Source: Brasenia schreberi
Taxonomy: Eukaryota; Streptophyta; Magnoliopsida; Nymphaeales; Cabombaceae
Assembly (NCBI GenBank): GCA_036023115.1
Contig: JAYKKT010000046.1
Location: forward strand, 6,811,001 to 6,875,000
Length of the DNA stretch: 64,000 nt
Reading direction: 5' to 3'
The notes beneath the pieces are model-generated. The model made no database searches and was not told the origin of the DNA. It was given only the letters and a program-made list of their open reading frames with translations. How positions within the stretch are numbered: the stretch's first letter is position 1; every line of letters begins with the position of its first letter. Below are positions 47,934 through 59,800 of this stretch, piece by piece. The position numbers and the translations under genes are program-made.

Positions 47934-48794
47934 TCATTTTTTGTACATAGCGAGTTCATGATTAACAGCAGTGCATCCTCCATCCACGTTGAGGTTTTCA
48001 CCGCTGATGAAGGCCGACTCATCTGAGGCCAAAAACAACGCAGCCTCTGCAATATGGCTGGTCTTCAACACGATGCCCTTCAAGTTAGACATTCCACTAA
48101 GATGCGCTTCTACTTCTTCCGGGCTCATGCCAAGAGCGGCACATAATAAGGGAGTGGCAATTCCAGAGGGAGAGATGCAGTTGACCCTGATTCCATGTTT
48201 CCCTAGATCACCTGCCGCAGCCCTTACCAGACCCACCACACCATGCTTTGAAGCAGTATAACAGACCGCACCAAGCCCACCTTGAGATGCCGCTATGCTA
48301 GCTGTGCAGATGATCGAGCCGCGCGTGTTCTTTGACACCATTGCTCTGGATGCATACTTGATCATGGCAGCACAGCCGCGTAAATTCACCCCCATGACGC
48401 GATCGAGCTCATCTAAGTCGAGATCTAAGATGCTTCTGAATTCATCGCAGATCCCAGCATTGCTGAACAGGACGTCCAATTTTCCATACCTCTGTATGAC
48501 ATACTCTATGGCTTCCATTACTTGATTCTCATCTGTGACATCACAATGTTTATAGGCGCACTTCTCGTGGCCTACGGAGGCAGCAACTTGGTTCCCCAAC
48601 TCGTCCTGTATGTCAACAAGGACAACTATGGCACCATTGTCAGCGAACAACCTAACAGCAGCCTCACCGATGCCGCTAGCTCCGCCGCTTATTACCACCA
48701 CCTTTCCGTCCAACCTCCACCAAATAATCAAGAAGACAATTAACAGTTGGACAAGCAGAACCAAGCATTCTTTCAAGGACCAGTACTCTTTCAT
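47934..48794 (-). CDS. Short-chain dehydrogenase/reductase (SDR110C/ABA2-like), single exon, hydrophobic N-terminus
   Basis: Single open exon of 286 residues starting at ATG 48,794 (the preceding in-frame GTG is not a start). It has the classical SDR signature: cofactor loop GGASGIG (residues 37-43), D61 in LVDIQDELG, which points to NAD rather than NADP, SNAG 111-114, N137, catalytic S166, Y179 and K183 in YTASK, and SPSGIATPL. The C-terminus NVDGGCTAV is typical of the SDR110C group (ABA2, secoisolariciresinol dehydrogenase and momilactone synthase-like enzymes). It would oxidise a secondary alcohol; the substrate cannot be told. Residues 10-26 (CLVLLVQLLIVFLIIWW) form a hydrophobic helix not seen in usual cytosolic members, so a membrane anchor is likely. 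A broken duplicate lies at 35,222-36,066. Confidence 0.9.
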   Translation of the reverse strand: MKEYWSLKECLVLLVQLLIVFLIIWWRLDGKVVVISGGASGIGEAAVRLFADNGAIVVLVDIQDELGNQVAASVGHEKCAYKHCDVTDENQVMEAIEYVIQRYGKLDVLFSNAGICDEFRSILDLDLDELDRVMGVNLRGCAAMIKYASRAMVSKNTRGSIICTASIAASQGGLGAVCYTASKHGVVGLVRAAAGDLGKHGIRVNCISPSGIATPLLCAALGMSPEEVEAHLSGMSNLKGIVLKTSHIAEAALFLASDESAFISGENLNVDGGCTAVNHELAMYKK

Positions 48795-48859
48795 CACAAA
48801 GTAAATAAAGAAGAAGAAGAAGAAGGACGAGATAGCCAGTGGACTATCAGTCTATATGC

Positions 48860-50165
48860 TTCAGAAAGTTTCATCATCATGAAATCCAGAATCTCTTACA
48901 CGTTGCTGCAGGAGGATTTTGGAACGAAAAACATTAACAGTATCGCTCCAGTTTTTTAATCTAATCATTATTCAAAAAAGGTTAAGGGACATGAATGTAA
49001 TGGGGAATCGTGAATCAGATCTGAATTAAAATTTAAACTTGTGAAAGCTTTAAAAAAATCAGAAAAAGAATCGGTCCGCATCGGCCGGCTTGCATTGTTT
49101 AACCAATGATTTCAGTCTGTTCTACTAATTTTGCCCAAAACATACGATACCGTTTATCCCATGGGAGAAAAATAAAATGCTTGAATAACTTGCCTGCCTT
49201 TTGACATTCTCTGCAAATGGTTGTTGAACCTCCTTCTGCTCTGAGAGAGAGAGAGAGAGAGATGAGTAGCTTACAGAATACTCGTAAACTTAGAGACTTT
49301 GTGAAAGACCCTTAAAACCAGCGTTTGTCTTTCACAATAATATTTGCCAGCATCGAAGCAAAAGCCGAATGGGTCAAGTCAATGTACCTATCACTCGCAA
49401 AATATCGCACACGCTTGGGACAAAATAAATGTACCAGTGGAACGAAAATGCCAAAGTTCCGGGACCTACCCATATATTTATTGTCGAAATAAAGGAGAAT
49501 ATGACCAATAAACCGCTTGTCTTTTGTTCATAAATGCAATAGGGAGCTACACGAAAGTTTTTTATGACACTTGAATACAACTGCCGGTGGTAAAAGAGTA
49601 GCTGATGGGAGGCAAGCCTCTCTTTGATCGGATGTTTCCGGATGTGCTCTCACTGTTTCCTTCTTCTTCTTTTCGAGGAACGAACCATAGAACACTTTAC
49701 TCTCTCAATCTCTCTCCCTCTCTAATCTCGCAAAAATAAGAAACCATAGACTTCTTTAGTTTCCAAAGAAAACAGAACTGATTTCTTAAAAATGAGGCTG
49801 AAAAGCAGGAGCTAAAACCATCTATGCTCCTGATTTTCAAAAACCAGAAACCACTAGATTTCGTGAAATTGCTAGCCTACGTCGCGGTTTCATGAAACCG
49901 TTGATCGATTTTGAGGTAAAAATTATCATCTGTCTATTGGGATTAGAAGTCTGTTGTGATTCAAATTAAAGAGATTTGTTTATGATTTTACGGAAAAAAA
50001 CTTGGAGTTTACTATTTTACCTTTTCTACTTCGTAACATTTTAGTTTTGTATATAGAGCGAAGTTACATATTTAAGCTGGTTATTTTTCTCAAATAATAG
50101 AAATGCCTATAAGAGTGATTTTACTTTTATGCCCATAAGAGTGATTTTACTTTTATGCTCATAGT
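48860..50165. other. Intergenic, nothing recognised
   Basis: A small tandem duplication of about 28 bp (50,108-50,160, taagagtgattttactttta) and a twice-used phrase tttgtatatagagcgaagtt (about 50,047 and 50,170) precede the LINE relic. No gene is supported. Confidence 0.4.
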
Positions 50166-50169
50166 AGTT

Positions 50170-51990
50170 TTGTATATAGAGCGAAGTTACAAATTGTATT
50201 ATACTAAGAAGAAGACTAGTAAAACTTGGGAGGCTAGTAAGAAAGCAAAGAAAGACATGAAAAAAGTCCATTAGTAAAGCAAAATCAAAATTTGGGAGGA
50301 TTTATATAAAAACGTAAATCAAAAGAAGGTGAAAGAGACATTTTTAGAATATTAAGGTTAGAGGTAAGAAAACAAAGAATCTTATTTTTCTTAAATGAAT
50401 CAAAGATGAGGGTGAGAAAATTCTAGTGGCAAATGATGATATCAAAAATATATGAAAAATTATTTCTATAAGCTTTTTAATAAAAATAGAGATATTAGTA
50501 TTAGCTTAAGAGAGTTAGTCAAATCATAAAAGTATATAAACCGTAATTTCTATTGACATATTCAAAGGAATGAAGTGAAGAGGCTCTTAAATATATTAAG
50601 GTTGATAATACTTTAGGATTAGACAATATTCATACAAAAGCATGAAAAATCATAAGAGAGATGTAACTCACTTGGTTCACATATACTCATATATAAGAAC
50701 AAGAGAGACATTTACAATTGTGTGAATTATTGAGGTATTAAGTTAATGAGTCATACTATAAAATTATTGGAAAAATTATTAAACATAGGTTAAGACAAGT
50801 ATCAAGTAAACAGAGAAACAATTCGGACTCATGTCCAATATATCTACTATTGAAGTGAATCACCTATCAAAACGTCTTATGAAACATTTTAGAGTAAAAT
50901 AGAAGAACTTTCACGTGATATTTATTGATTTAGAAAAGGCTTACAATAGGGTGTCAAGAGATACTTTGGACAACCTTGAAAAAGAGATGTATCGCATTGA
51001 CATACATAAATCTTATAAGAGACATGTAAAATGGTGCAAAAACTTGTGTGAGGACTTATAAAAGAATGACAAACTCCTCAGAAGTTAATATTGAATTACA
51101 TCATGGATCAACTTTAAGTCTATATTTATTTATATCGGTCTTTGATGATAGTTAACAAAACATATTTAAGATGAAGTACCTTGGTATATGTTATTTGCAG
51201 ATGACATTGTGTTAGTGGATGAGTATAAGAAAAAATTAATAGAAAATTAGAACCATAAATAGAAACATTAGAAAGTAAAGGCTTCTGACTTAGTAAACAA
51301 ATAATGAATATATAGAATGTAAGTAAGTTTGATCATTTTGATACTTTAGAGGATAGAAATTAATATTGGCACACATTTCACCCCTTACAAGGAAAGTTTT
51401 AAATACTTAGGGTCAATTTTTCAAAGTGATGAAAAAATTAATAGAGATGTTACACAAAACTAATATCAGTTAGTTAAAATAGAGAGGGACATCAAGTATT
51501 TTATGTGTTTAGTAGATATCATTAAAGGTAAAAGGTAAATATTATAGAGCAGTAATTAGATCTCCTATGTTTTATGGTTCTGAGCGTTGGGCAATTAATC
51601 ATCATATGCAAAAGATGTTCGTAGCAGAAATGAAGATATTGAGATAGATGAGTGGTCACATGAGAAAAGACCATATACATAATGAAGTTATTAGAAACTA
51701 ATTGGGAGTAGCACCAATAAAGGATAAAATGAAGGAAAATCGTTTAAGATGGTTCAGACATGTAAAAAGACGACCAAATTATACTTCCATAAGAAGATAT
51801 GAAAAACTAGATTGTGAAAATGTTAAAAGAGTAAGAGGACGACAACAAAAGTGTTGAAAAGCAATTATAAATAATGATCTAGTTTATATTGAGTTAACTG
51901 CTAGCATGACACATGATAGGGCTATGTGAAAATAAAAAAATCTATATAGCCCACCAATCTAGTATAGTAAAAGGCTTAGTTATTTGTTGT
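50170..51990 (+). mobile_element. LINE relic (second copy, 5'-truncated, heavily decayed)
   Basis: Plus-strand copy of the family at 36,178-38,730. It starts in the linker (LYYTKK near 50,195; KIWEDLYKN near 50,295), continues through RT pieces with LLFADDIVLVDE (about 51,185-51,220) and ends with the typical 3' region gacacatgatagggctatgtg (about 51,906), followed by an AT array. Stops occur every few dozen codons. The 5' half, including the endonuclease, is missing, as usual for 5'-truncated LINEs. Confidence 0.85.
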
Positions 51991-52004
51991 TACATGCAAT
52001 AGAA

Positions 52005-52008
<4 letters not shown>

Positions 52009-52076
<68 letters not shown>
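52009..52076. repeat. Microsatellite (AT)n at LINE 3' end
   Basis: About 34 AT units follow the decayed LINE, possibly the expanded tail of the insertion. Confidence 0.95.
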
Positions 52077-52079
<3 letters not shown>

Positions 52080-53825
52080 ATACAATTATTTGTTTAAATA
52101 TTTAATTATTTCTATATTTATTTTTATGAGTTGGGCCCACATTTTACGGGTTCGGCCAAAATCTGGCCCGGCCCGGCCCATATTTTTCTGGGCTCACCAG
52201 GGACCGGAACATCTCTACTCAACACTTAAGACTGATCCTTCGATTGCCTAAAAAAGCATGGTCTAAAATCGTTCACATTGATTTATTGCTCACAAAGAAA
52301 ACAATACGCCACGATATTGTTTTTCCTAGAGTTCAAATGCAAATATGATGTACCACAAAGAGCATCAATGAGGACTAACATTTCATAAAGCCAACCCCCA
52401 CATATAGCATCAACTGAAGTACTGTTTCCACCTTTTCTTTGGTATAAGGGATACGACTAGCCCATACGCATTCCAGGGGTATCGAACTCATGACCTCTAA
52501 CTTGTATCGAATCCTTAGCCTCATGACCCATTATGTGTGTGTGTGTGTGTGTGTGCGCGCGCCCAAGGGAACATTGTTAGGCTTGGCCACTTCATCACAC
52601 ATGATAAGAATCAACTTTGATGTGGTTGACGTCTACGTGCTACACCCTCTACCATTCATTTTTTTTAGTATTTTTAAGATAAACTTGGAAATGGTTGCGT
52701 ATCAATGTGGGAATGGGAGGGCCCTTGCCGTTCAATTTTTTATCTGTTTTGTACTAAAGAAATAGATATTACGATTTGATTAGTAGAATCCATAGAGCAC
52801 ATGGAAAAGTATATACTCTCATCGCCTCAAATAATTGTCAAAAAAATCTTTGAAAATACACGAAACGAAGTCCAAGATATTTATTTTTCTCCTTAAACTC
52901 TGTTTGTCTAAGAGAATTCTCCAGCTCCTCCACTGGATGAAATTATAAATTTTAAAGAAATGCATTAACCTTGTATCAACCATCGGTTAGAGTAGATCCT
53001 GACTGGATCGAATTAGCTTCAAGATCCAACGAAGGCCGAAGCTTGAGATGCCAACAGTACTGCACTTTATCCATTTTTTCTGCAGTTTTCTTATAAATCT
53101 GTATATTTGTTATTTTTGTTTGTTAAATACAAATTCCCTTCAAATGAGTAGAACCTGACTGTGCACCTTGGTAGAAGGTTTCTTAAACCTCGCATTCCCA
53201 TTCTCTTAATCGGGAGTTTGGAAATCGGTGGATGGCGGATGGCCATGCACCCAGAGCGGTTGCTCAACGTCCGTCCGCTCTGACGCCCTTCCTGCAGGTG
53301 GGAGTTCGACTCCTTGATCAGGGTGCACGGCTTCAGCATCCTCTTGTAACCAAACACAGGAATAAGAATAATAACTTTCATTGTCGTGGTTATAGAAGGG
53401 ATTATGCTTCTCGACTCCGTGATCAGGGTGCCCAGTTTTATTCTGTAAGAGTCTTAGTTATGTTTACCAAGAGTCTTGGTCTATTTTTATGAGTCGAGCT
53501 AGACTCATAATTGTATTCAGCTGAAAATCATGTTTCACCAATACAATTTTTAACTTCTGTGCTTTTTTTTATAACAATTGGTGTCCAAAGACAGGAATGC
53601 ACGCCCTGATATCGAACTCACAACCAGCATCTCGTGAATCAGCCCCCCTAACTAGATAGCCAGAAGAGCAATCGCTCAGAGTGCAGCTTCTCTGCTGTGT
53701 TTATTCTCTTTGTGACATCAAAGAGATACAAATCTCTGCATACTTGATCTGCAACTATTTTGCATTAAGCTGGTTCTTTGACATGCAGTTTAGGGCTCTA
53801 CCTAATGCTTCCCCCTCCTCTCCCC
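52080..53825. other. Intergenic with tRNA-like blocks
   Basis: A ggcccggcccggccc tract lies at about 52,166. A tRNA-like block (53,252-53,325, with ggagttcgactcc as B-box-like motif) and a minus-strand one (about 53,595-53,672, ctgatatcgaactcac) look SINE-derived. Nothing else is recognised. Confidence 0.45.
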
Positions 53826-54206
53826 TGCTACAGAAAGTGGTCATTTGGTTGGACTGGCCATCCAGTCCATTACATGAGGATAGGGCCAGATCGGTAATGA
53901 ATGACTGTTATCGAGATTTCCGATAACAGTCATTTGTTACAGCTCTCAAATGAGGGAAGCCACTAGTGGATAAGCACGACGAAGGGAGAGTACCTGCCTA
54001 TAAAAGGCAGGCATTACAGACACACAGAGAAGTATGAAAATACAAAAATGAGTAAGGAAAGGGTGTATATCTTCGTCTGTGCGAGAACCCTGTATGGGAA
54101 CCTCGTGTTCATCTTCCACTGCATCTTAACAAGGCTCCTCACCATCTAAGAGGCCATCACCGGAATCCGGCGAACAGGAAGAAGGTACTGCACATCCTCT
54201 TCAACA
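53826..54206 (+). mobile_element. Copia element, 5' LTR
   Basis: The LTR runs from tgctacagaaagtgg to tcctcttcaaca (TG..CA, 381 bp) and aligns along its length with 56,488-56,882. It has a TATA-like cctataaaagg at about 53,998. Five bases before it (tcccc) resemble those after the 3' LTR (ccccc), a plausible degraded target-site duplication. Confidence 0.85.
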
Positions 54207-54207
54207 T

Positions 54208-54219
54208 TGGTATCAGGAC
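54208..54219 (+). other. Primer binding site (tRNA-iMet type, imperfect)
   Basis: tggtatcagg begins one base after the 5' LTR and matches the usual plant copia PBS over nine bases before diverging. Confidence 0.7.
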
Positions 54220-54317
54220 CTAAATCCCTGCAAAATAAGAGAGTAACAGTAAAAAAAAAAATAGGCAGAGAACAAAATTCAAGGGAGAAGCAACGGCAGT
54301 CGACAGAGGCACAGCAG

Positions 54318-54605
54318 GCTGGCAAGGCCGCACAGGTAAAACCCAGGGCGGCAAGCCGACAAGGCCACAGAGGCAACGCCTAGGCGGCAGGCCGGCAAAG
54401 CCAGAGGCAACGCCTAATCGGCAGGTAGGCAAGGCCAAAGAGGCAATGCCTAGGTGGCAGGCTAACAAAGCCAGAGGCAACGCCTAGGCAGCATGTCGGC
54501 AAGGCCACAGAGGTAACGCCAAGGCGGCAGGCCGGCAAAGCCATAGAAGCAACGCCTAGGACAACAGGCCGACAAAAATAGAGCGGCAGGCCAAACGGGC
54601 TGAAA
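54318..54605. repeat. GC-rich minisatellite inside the copia element
   Basis: About seven to eight imperfect units of 33-37 bp, each carrying caaggcc or caaagcc, then gaggcaacgcc, then ggcaggcc. It stands in the leader/gag position. Its open frames on the minus strand (54,146-54,740) reflect repeat composition only. Confidence 0.85.
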
Positions 54606-54899
54606 GGCTGGAAAGAAGATGACAAGGATGCCGACAGCCAAGGAACAGTAGGAGAAACCCGTCGGGAAAAGCCCCTCCGGCCACCCCCTCACACTCTCTC
54701 TTCTCCCTTTCTCTCTGTTCAAACTCTCTCTTTGTAACACTGTAATAGCGTTTTAAGTGTACTGGAAAAAAAAAATAAAATCAGCGTTTCGAAAAATCGC
54801 GAGCGGAAAAACCAGCAGATTTCAAAAACCGCCTACGGTTTCTCGAAAACTGCCTCAGGGAACGTAGCAAAAAGACAAAACTACCCCTATCTGGTTTTT

Positions 54900-56280
54900 G
54901 ATATTACCCCAAGTCGATGGTACAATCGATAAGTTTAAAACGAGGTTGGTTGCAAAGGGTTTTTCGCAAAAATAGGGGATAGATTATGTTGAGACATATT
55001 CCCCAATTACAAAATTTGCATCCATATGGATAATCCTAGCAATATCTTCATACTATGATTTGGATTTACATCAGTTAGATGTAAAGACCGCTTTTCTAAA
55101 TGGAGATTTAAAAGAAATCATATACATGCAGCAGCCCGAAGGATTTGTGGTTGAAGGCCAAGAAGATAAAGTATATAGGTTGATAAAATCCTTATATGAC
55201 CTAAAACAGTCACCTCGCCAATGGTATTTGACTTTTCAAAATATCATTATAGAACTTGGGTTTGTGGCTAATAAACTTGATCACTGTGTATATGTTTGAA
55301 ATAGTGGGAATCACTTTGTCATCTTATCATTTTATGTTGATAACATATTGTTGACTGGAAACGACAATGAGATGATTGTCAAAACCAAGTTATGGTTGAA
55401 CTCTAAGTTCAAAATGAAGGATATGGGGGAAGCATCCTATATCTTGGGTATAAAGATTTCTCGAGATAGAGGATTTAGACTCTTATGCTTGAGTCAGGAG
55501 AGATATATTGACTATATCCTCAAGAAATTTAAAATAGGTGAATGCAAGTCTGCAGATACACCTGTTGCAAAAAGGGTTAAATTAAGTAAGGTTGATTGTC
55601 CCGGTGAAGGAGACGATAAGCCTAATGTTCCTTATGCACAAGTTGTTGCAGCTTGATGTATATTATGTTATGTACAAGACCCGATATCAGCTTTGTTGTT
55701 GGTCTTGTAAGTAGATATCAAAGTAATCTTGGTTGGCAGCACTGGGTAGCTATGAAAAGGATTATAAGATATCTGAAAGGAACAAAGGACTTGAAACTGT
55801 GTTTCTGAAAGTGATAGGATACTGAGATGCTGACTTTGCTGGGAGCAAAGATGATAGCAAATCGACTTCGGGACAAATATTTTTATTTGGAGGTGGTGTT
55901 GTTTCTTGGACACATAAGAAACAAGGTTGTGTAGCATTGCATACACAGGAAGCTGAGTATGTTTCTTGTTGTATGACTGCAATAAGTGTTGTCTGGATAA
56001 GCCGCTTAATACGAGATTTGAAGTTGGAGATAACAGACGAGCCAGTGGTTATCTATTGTGATAACAACGTAGGAATTACTCTTATTAAGAGGAGCAGATT
56101 GCTCGAAAAGCAAGCATATAATGGTAAAATACCACTATGTTCATGATATGGTTATGAGAAAGGAAATATCCATCTTATACATGCCAACGGAAGACATGTT
56201 GACAGACCCCTTAACAAAAGGCATAACAGAGGATTTCTTCTCAAAACATGTTACAAACATGGGTTTGAGATATGTTTGAT
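54900..56280 (+). mobile_element. Copia reverse transcriptase-RNase H remnant, inactive
   Basis: Copia RT motifs in order: ARLVAKGF-like start (about 54,935), VKTAFLNGDL (about 55,080), YDLKQSPRQW, then a stop at 55,297-55,299. The active-site box reads Y-V-D-N at 55,333-55,344 instead of YVDD. Then TGND, YILGIKISRD, a stop at 55,654, and an RNase H part with QEAEY (about 55,948) and YCDNN (about 56,055). Gag, protease and integrase are absent: the 2.28-kb interior is roughly half the usual length. It is a dead, internally deleted element. Confidence 0.92.
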
Positions 56281-56487
56281 TGTTGTATAGGTAAATAACC
56301 ATGCAACGGACATGTTGTTGTATAGGTAAATAACGATACAACAGGTGATTTATTGTGTAGGAAAATAACCACACAACTTATTCTGATTGCAAAAGTAATC
56401 AGAATCGACATAACTAGGAAAAACTCCTGAAAAGTGGGAGGAAAACCAGTATGTCGATACACTTGGCTCGAATGGCCAAATGAGAGA

Positions 56488-56882
56488 TGTTACAGAAAGT
56501 GGTCATTCTTGGCTCAGGTAACGGCTGGATTGACCATCCAGTCCGTTACTTGAGGATGGGGCCAGATCGGTAACGGACGATTGTTACCGAGATTTCCAGT
56601 AACGATCATCCATTACAGCTCATAGACGAGGGAAGCCAAAGGTAGATAAGAACGACGAAGGGGGAGCACCTGCCTATAAAAGGTAGGCGTTACAGACACA
56701 TAGAGAAGTGTGAAAATACATAAACGAGTAAGGAAAGGGTGTTTATCTTCATCGGTGCGAGAACCCTGTATGGGAACCTCGTATCCATCTTCCGCTGCAT
56801 CTTAACAGGACTGCTCACCATCTAAGAAGCCATCACCGGAATCCGGCGAACAGGAAGAAGGTACTGCACATCCTCTTCAACA
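56488..56882 (+). mobile_element. Copia element, 3' LTR
   Basis: Partner of 53,826-54,206 (395 bp, starts tgttacagaaagtgg, ends ttcaaca). A G-rich stretch aaagtgggagg at about 56,431 may be the polypurine tract, though it lies about 45 bp before the LTR start. Divergence between the LTRs, with several indels, indicates an old insertion. Confidence 0.85.
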
Positions 56883-59800
56883 CCCCCACCCCCGCAGCAG
56901 TCAAACTCCCTAGTAGCAGAAGGGCGTCAAAGCTTTGCAACCCTATCGCTGCATTATGCTGCACTTTGACATGACAATCGTGTTAGGTTTCTCATTGGAT
57001 AATGGAATAAAGGGGAAAAGAGAATAACTATATAAGAAGTGCCTTTTTCATGCATTGTGATGTAGCAGAGGTCGTGGATGACGATGAAACGCCAACTACT
57101 CCATGATTTTATCTGAAATTTGACGATGAACCCTTGGTTTTTAGATATTCTCCAATTGAGAATATACTTTTAAAACTTTATTATCGTCATAATATAAGGA
57201 CTCCACCGACCTCAGTTACCAATTCTTCAACGTGCATAAATATTATAAAAACTGGGATCCAGTCTTCAGCTTTTCGTTGCTCTTTCAAAGGCTTCTCGTA
57301 GCTTATCATGAAATCTCAATAACTTAAAGATAGCAATCATTTTTCTCTTTGTTTATTGCGGGAGGGGAGGCTGAAGGTCGGTATACATGTCCCTGGTATC
57401 GATCTCACGACCTTCATCTTGTGAGCAGAGTTCACTGTCAGGTGGGCTACCTCTTCCTCTCTTAAGTAGAGTTTCCTCCGGCATTGACGGATTTAGAAAC
57501 TCTTTTGCTGTAGGGTTTTAAGTGAGACAAATTCTGTATTAGAGCTCAAGAATCTCATCATGAGCTATAGACTTGTTGATTTTTGAAATTGATCGCTTCA
57601 CCTTCGCGCTCAATGTAGATCCATCACTGCCTGTGTTTTTTTTTATTTACATGACAAAGAACCCTCCTTAAGGTAAACCGCGAGTAGTGGCAGAACCACC
57701 GTGGTGCGTGCCTGCCTACTTGACAAAACTACAGTGCACCCGCATGAGAGGACTCGAGCCTGGGTCATGTGACATAAAAGTATACAAGTAGTGACTTGGC
57801 TTCGCAGTTTCCCTGTAATGGTTTCTTTCATAGAGCACGTTTTTACCGAAGACAAAACCAGGATTGAGCCTAGTGATCAAGCTAACCAACCAGCCTTATC
57901 ATTTGTTAAGTTTGGGTTTCATATAATACCAATTTGAAGTAATTAGAAACTGAACATTTAAAGTTATAAAACAGACGATATGGGATATGGCAAATTTTCA
58001 TGGAAATAAGATTGGTCCGGAGTATAAATTCAGAACTTGTTTTGTCCAGTTCTATACCAATGAAAAGAATAAGCTTGCATAGTTGCAAGTTTGTGTATAT
58101 TAACATTTACTTTTTGGTAAGATGCATTCCCCGGTTATCGAGATCAGCCCTTTTGGTTTGTGACTCACCCCTCAGCCAGGTGAGCTGTTGCTCATGCAAT
58201 TAGTGCTATATATTTCTTCTATAAATTTGCACTCTTCAAAAAAAAACTATATGATCTCTTTTTTATGTTATGGGCCAGATCACCTGCGCGTCACTCAATT
58301 AATGAAGTTCGAATCACACCTAGGAATTTTCAGGTAGGCCTAGTGTTGTTCATGATTAGGGTTGGTTCACGCCAAGCTGCACAAAGTTCAGTGAAAAAGT
58401 TAGAAAAGTAAATTTATGTTTCATTAAATGCACTAACATAATCACTACGAAGGTATTATTTCCTTATAATAAATTCAAAAACGCCATTTAAGGACCTTTT
58501 ATGGGTCGAAACTAGTTGAGCAATGAACGCACTCTGTTGATGGCCTGCTCATATGATTTTACGAACCAAACAAGAACGAGAACTGAGCATATACAACCAC
58601 GATGACATCTATTCATTTACCAGCGCTACTGAGAGGCCTCCACTATAAAGAAAAAGCAAAAGTCACAAGGGCAGGTGGGATTCAGATATGGGACCGTCCT
58701 ACCCAGAAAAGAAGGAAAGGAAAAGGAGAAGGGAGCACCGATAATTATTGCTGCTGATTTATTTCAGTAAAGTTAACACCGATAACTGTTGAAAGAAGAT
58801 TGGAATCCTGCTTTTAATCAAAGAATTTATTTATTTATTTATTTCGTATTAAAACAATCCTACGGAGGCGTATTCCGTAAGCAAATTATTCGTATAGTAG
58901 AATATCAATCGAGAAAAAGCAAATAGCCATTTTGTCCTCCATCTGTAAATCATTCGACTTCTTTTAGAAGCCTGCCACAAACTTTTCCTGCTAATTATCC
59001 TCACAGAAGCATGGAAGTGAACATGTTAAGACATCTAGACGACTGGTACAACTTTGTGATTTCTTTTCTGCAAGTTAAGGATTTTTTTTCTTCGAGTTAA
59101 ATGCTAATATGGTATGGATTTTTTTCAAGTTAAATGCTAATATGACATAAAAATCGAGCTCTATGGCGCTAAAGAATCCATATATCTGAAACTATCCTAA
59201 CACGGGATATAGATCTTGGTTGTGCTTTTGTATTGGAAACTAGGATCAGGTAGACTCAATGGCGGATCACCCAAAATTTTGAAAATCAACTTAAAGTCTA
59301 TAGCCCATGTTGGGATCCATAAACTATAATACATTTTGTTCACTCCACCTGAAACCATTCAAGGGGCCATTTGCCCCAACCCGAAATAGTTTCTAAATCC
59401 GCCACTGGGTAGAACCCAACCCTGGAGTATCAAACTCAAAACTTTCAGCTAGAACGTTCTTGACTTGACCCCTTAACTATTAGAGCCGTAGCAACTTGTT
59501 TGAGATTAGTGAAATCATGGAGCTTTGAGAGTTATTATTTCTCTGTTATGTGAACCAAACCATGCCATAAGCATGTGCCTTTGTCACCATTAATTTGTTA
59601 AGCACAATTTGGAACTATAAGGCCTGGGCTCGGTTCATATTTAAGAGTCGCATGCCGGCATATCATCGTAATTAGGCCGTTAATTTCCCAAAAATCCCCT
59701 TCATTACCTGACCTATGCATTTTTTAATTCGATTAGATAAAGCCACTAATTAGCAAAACTTTTTGGTGGATGAGGCTATGATATATGATAAATATGTATT

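Noticed and set aside
54146..54740. Overlapping minus-strand open frames rich in Cys/Leu/Pro
   Set aside because: They lie in the GC-rich minisatellite of the copia element and only reflect repeat periodicity.
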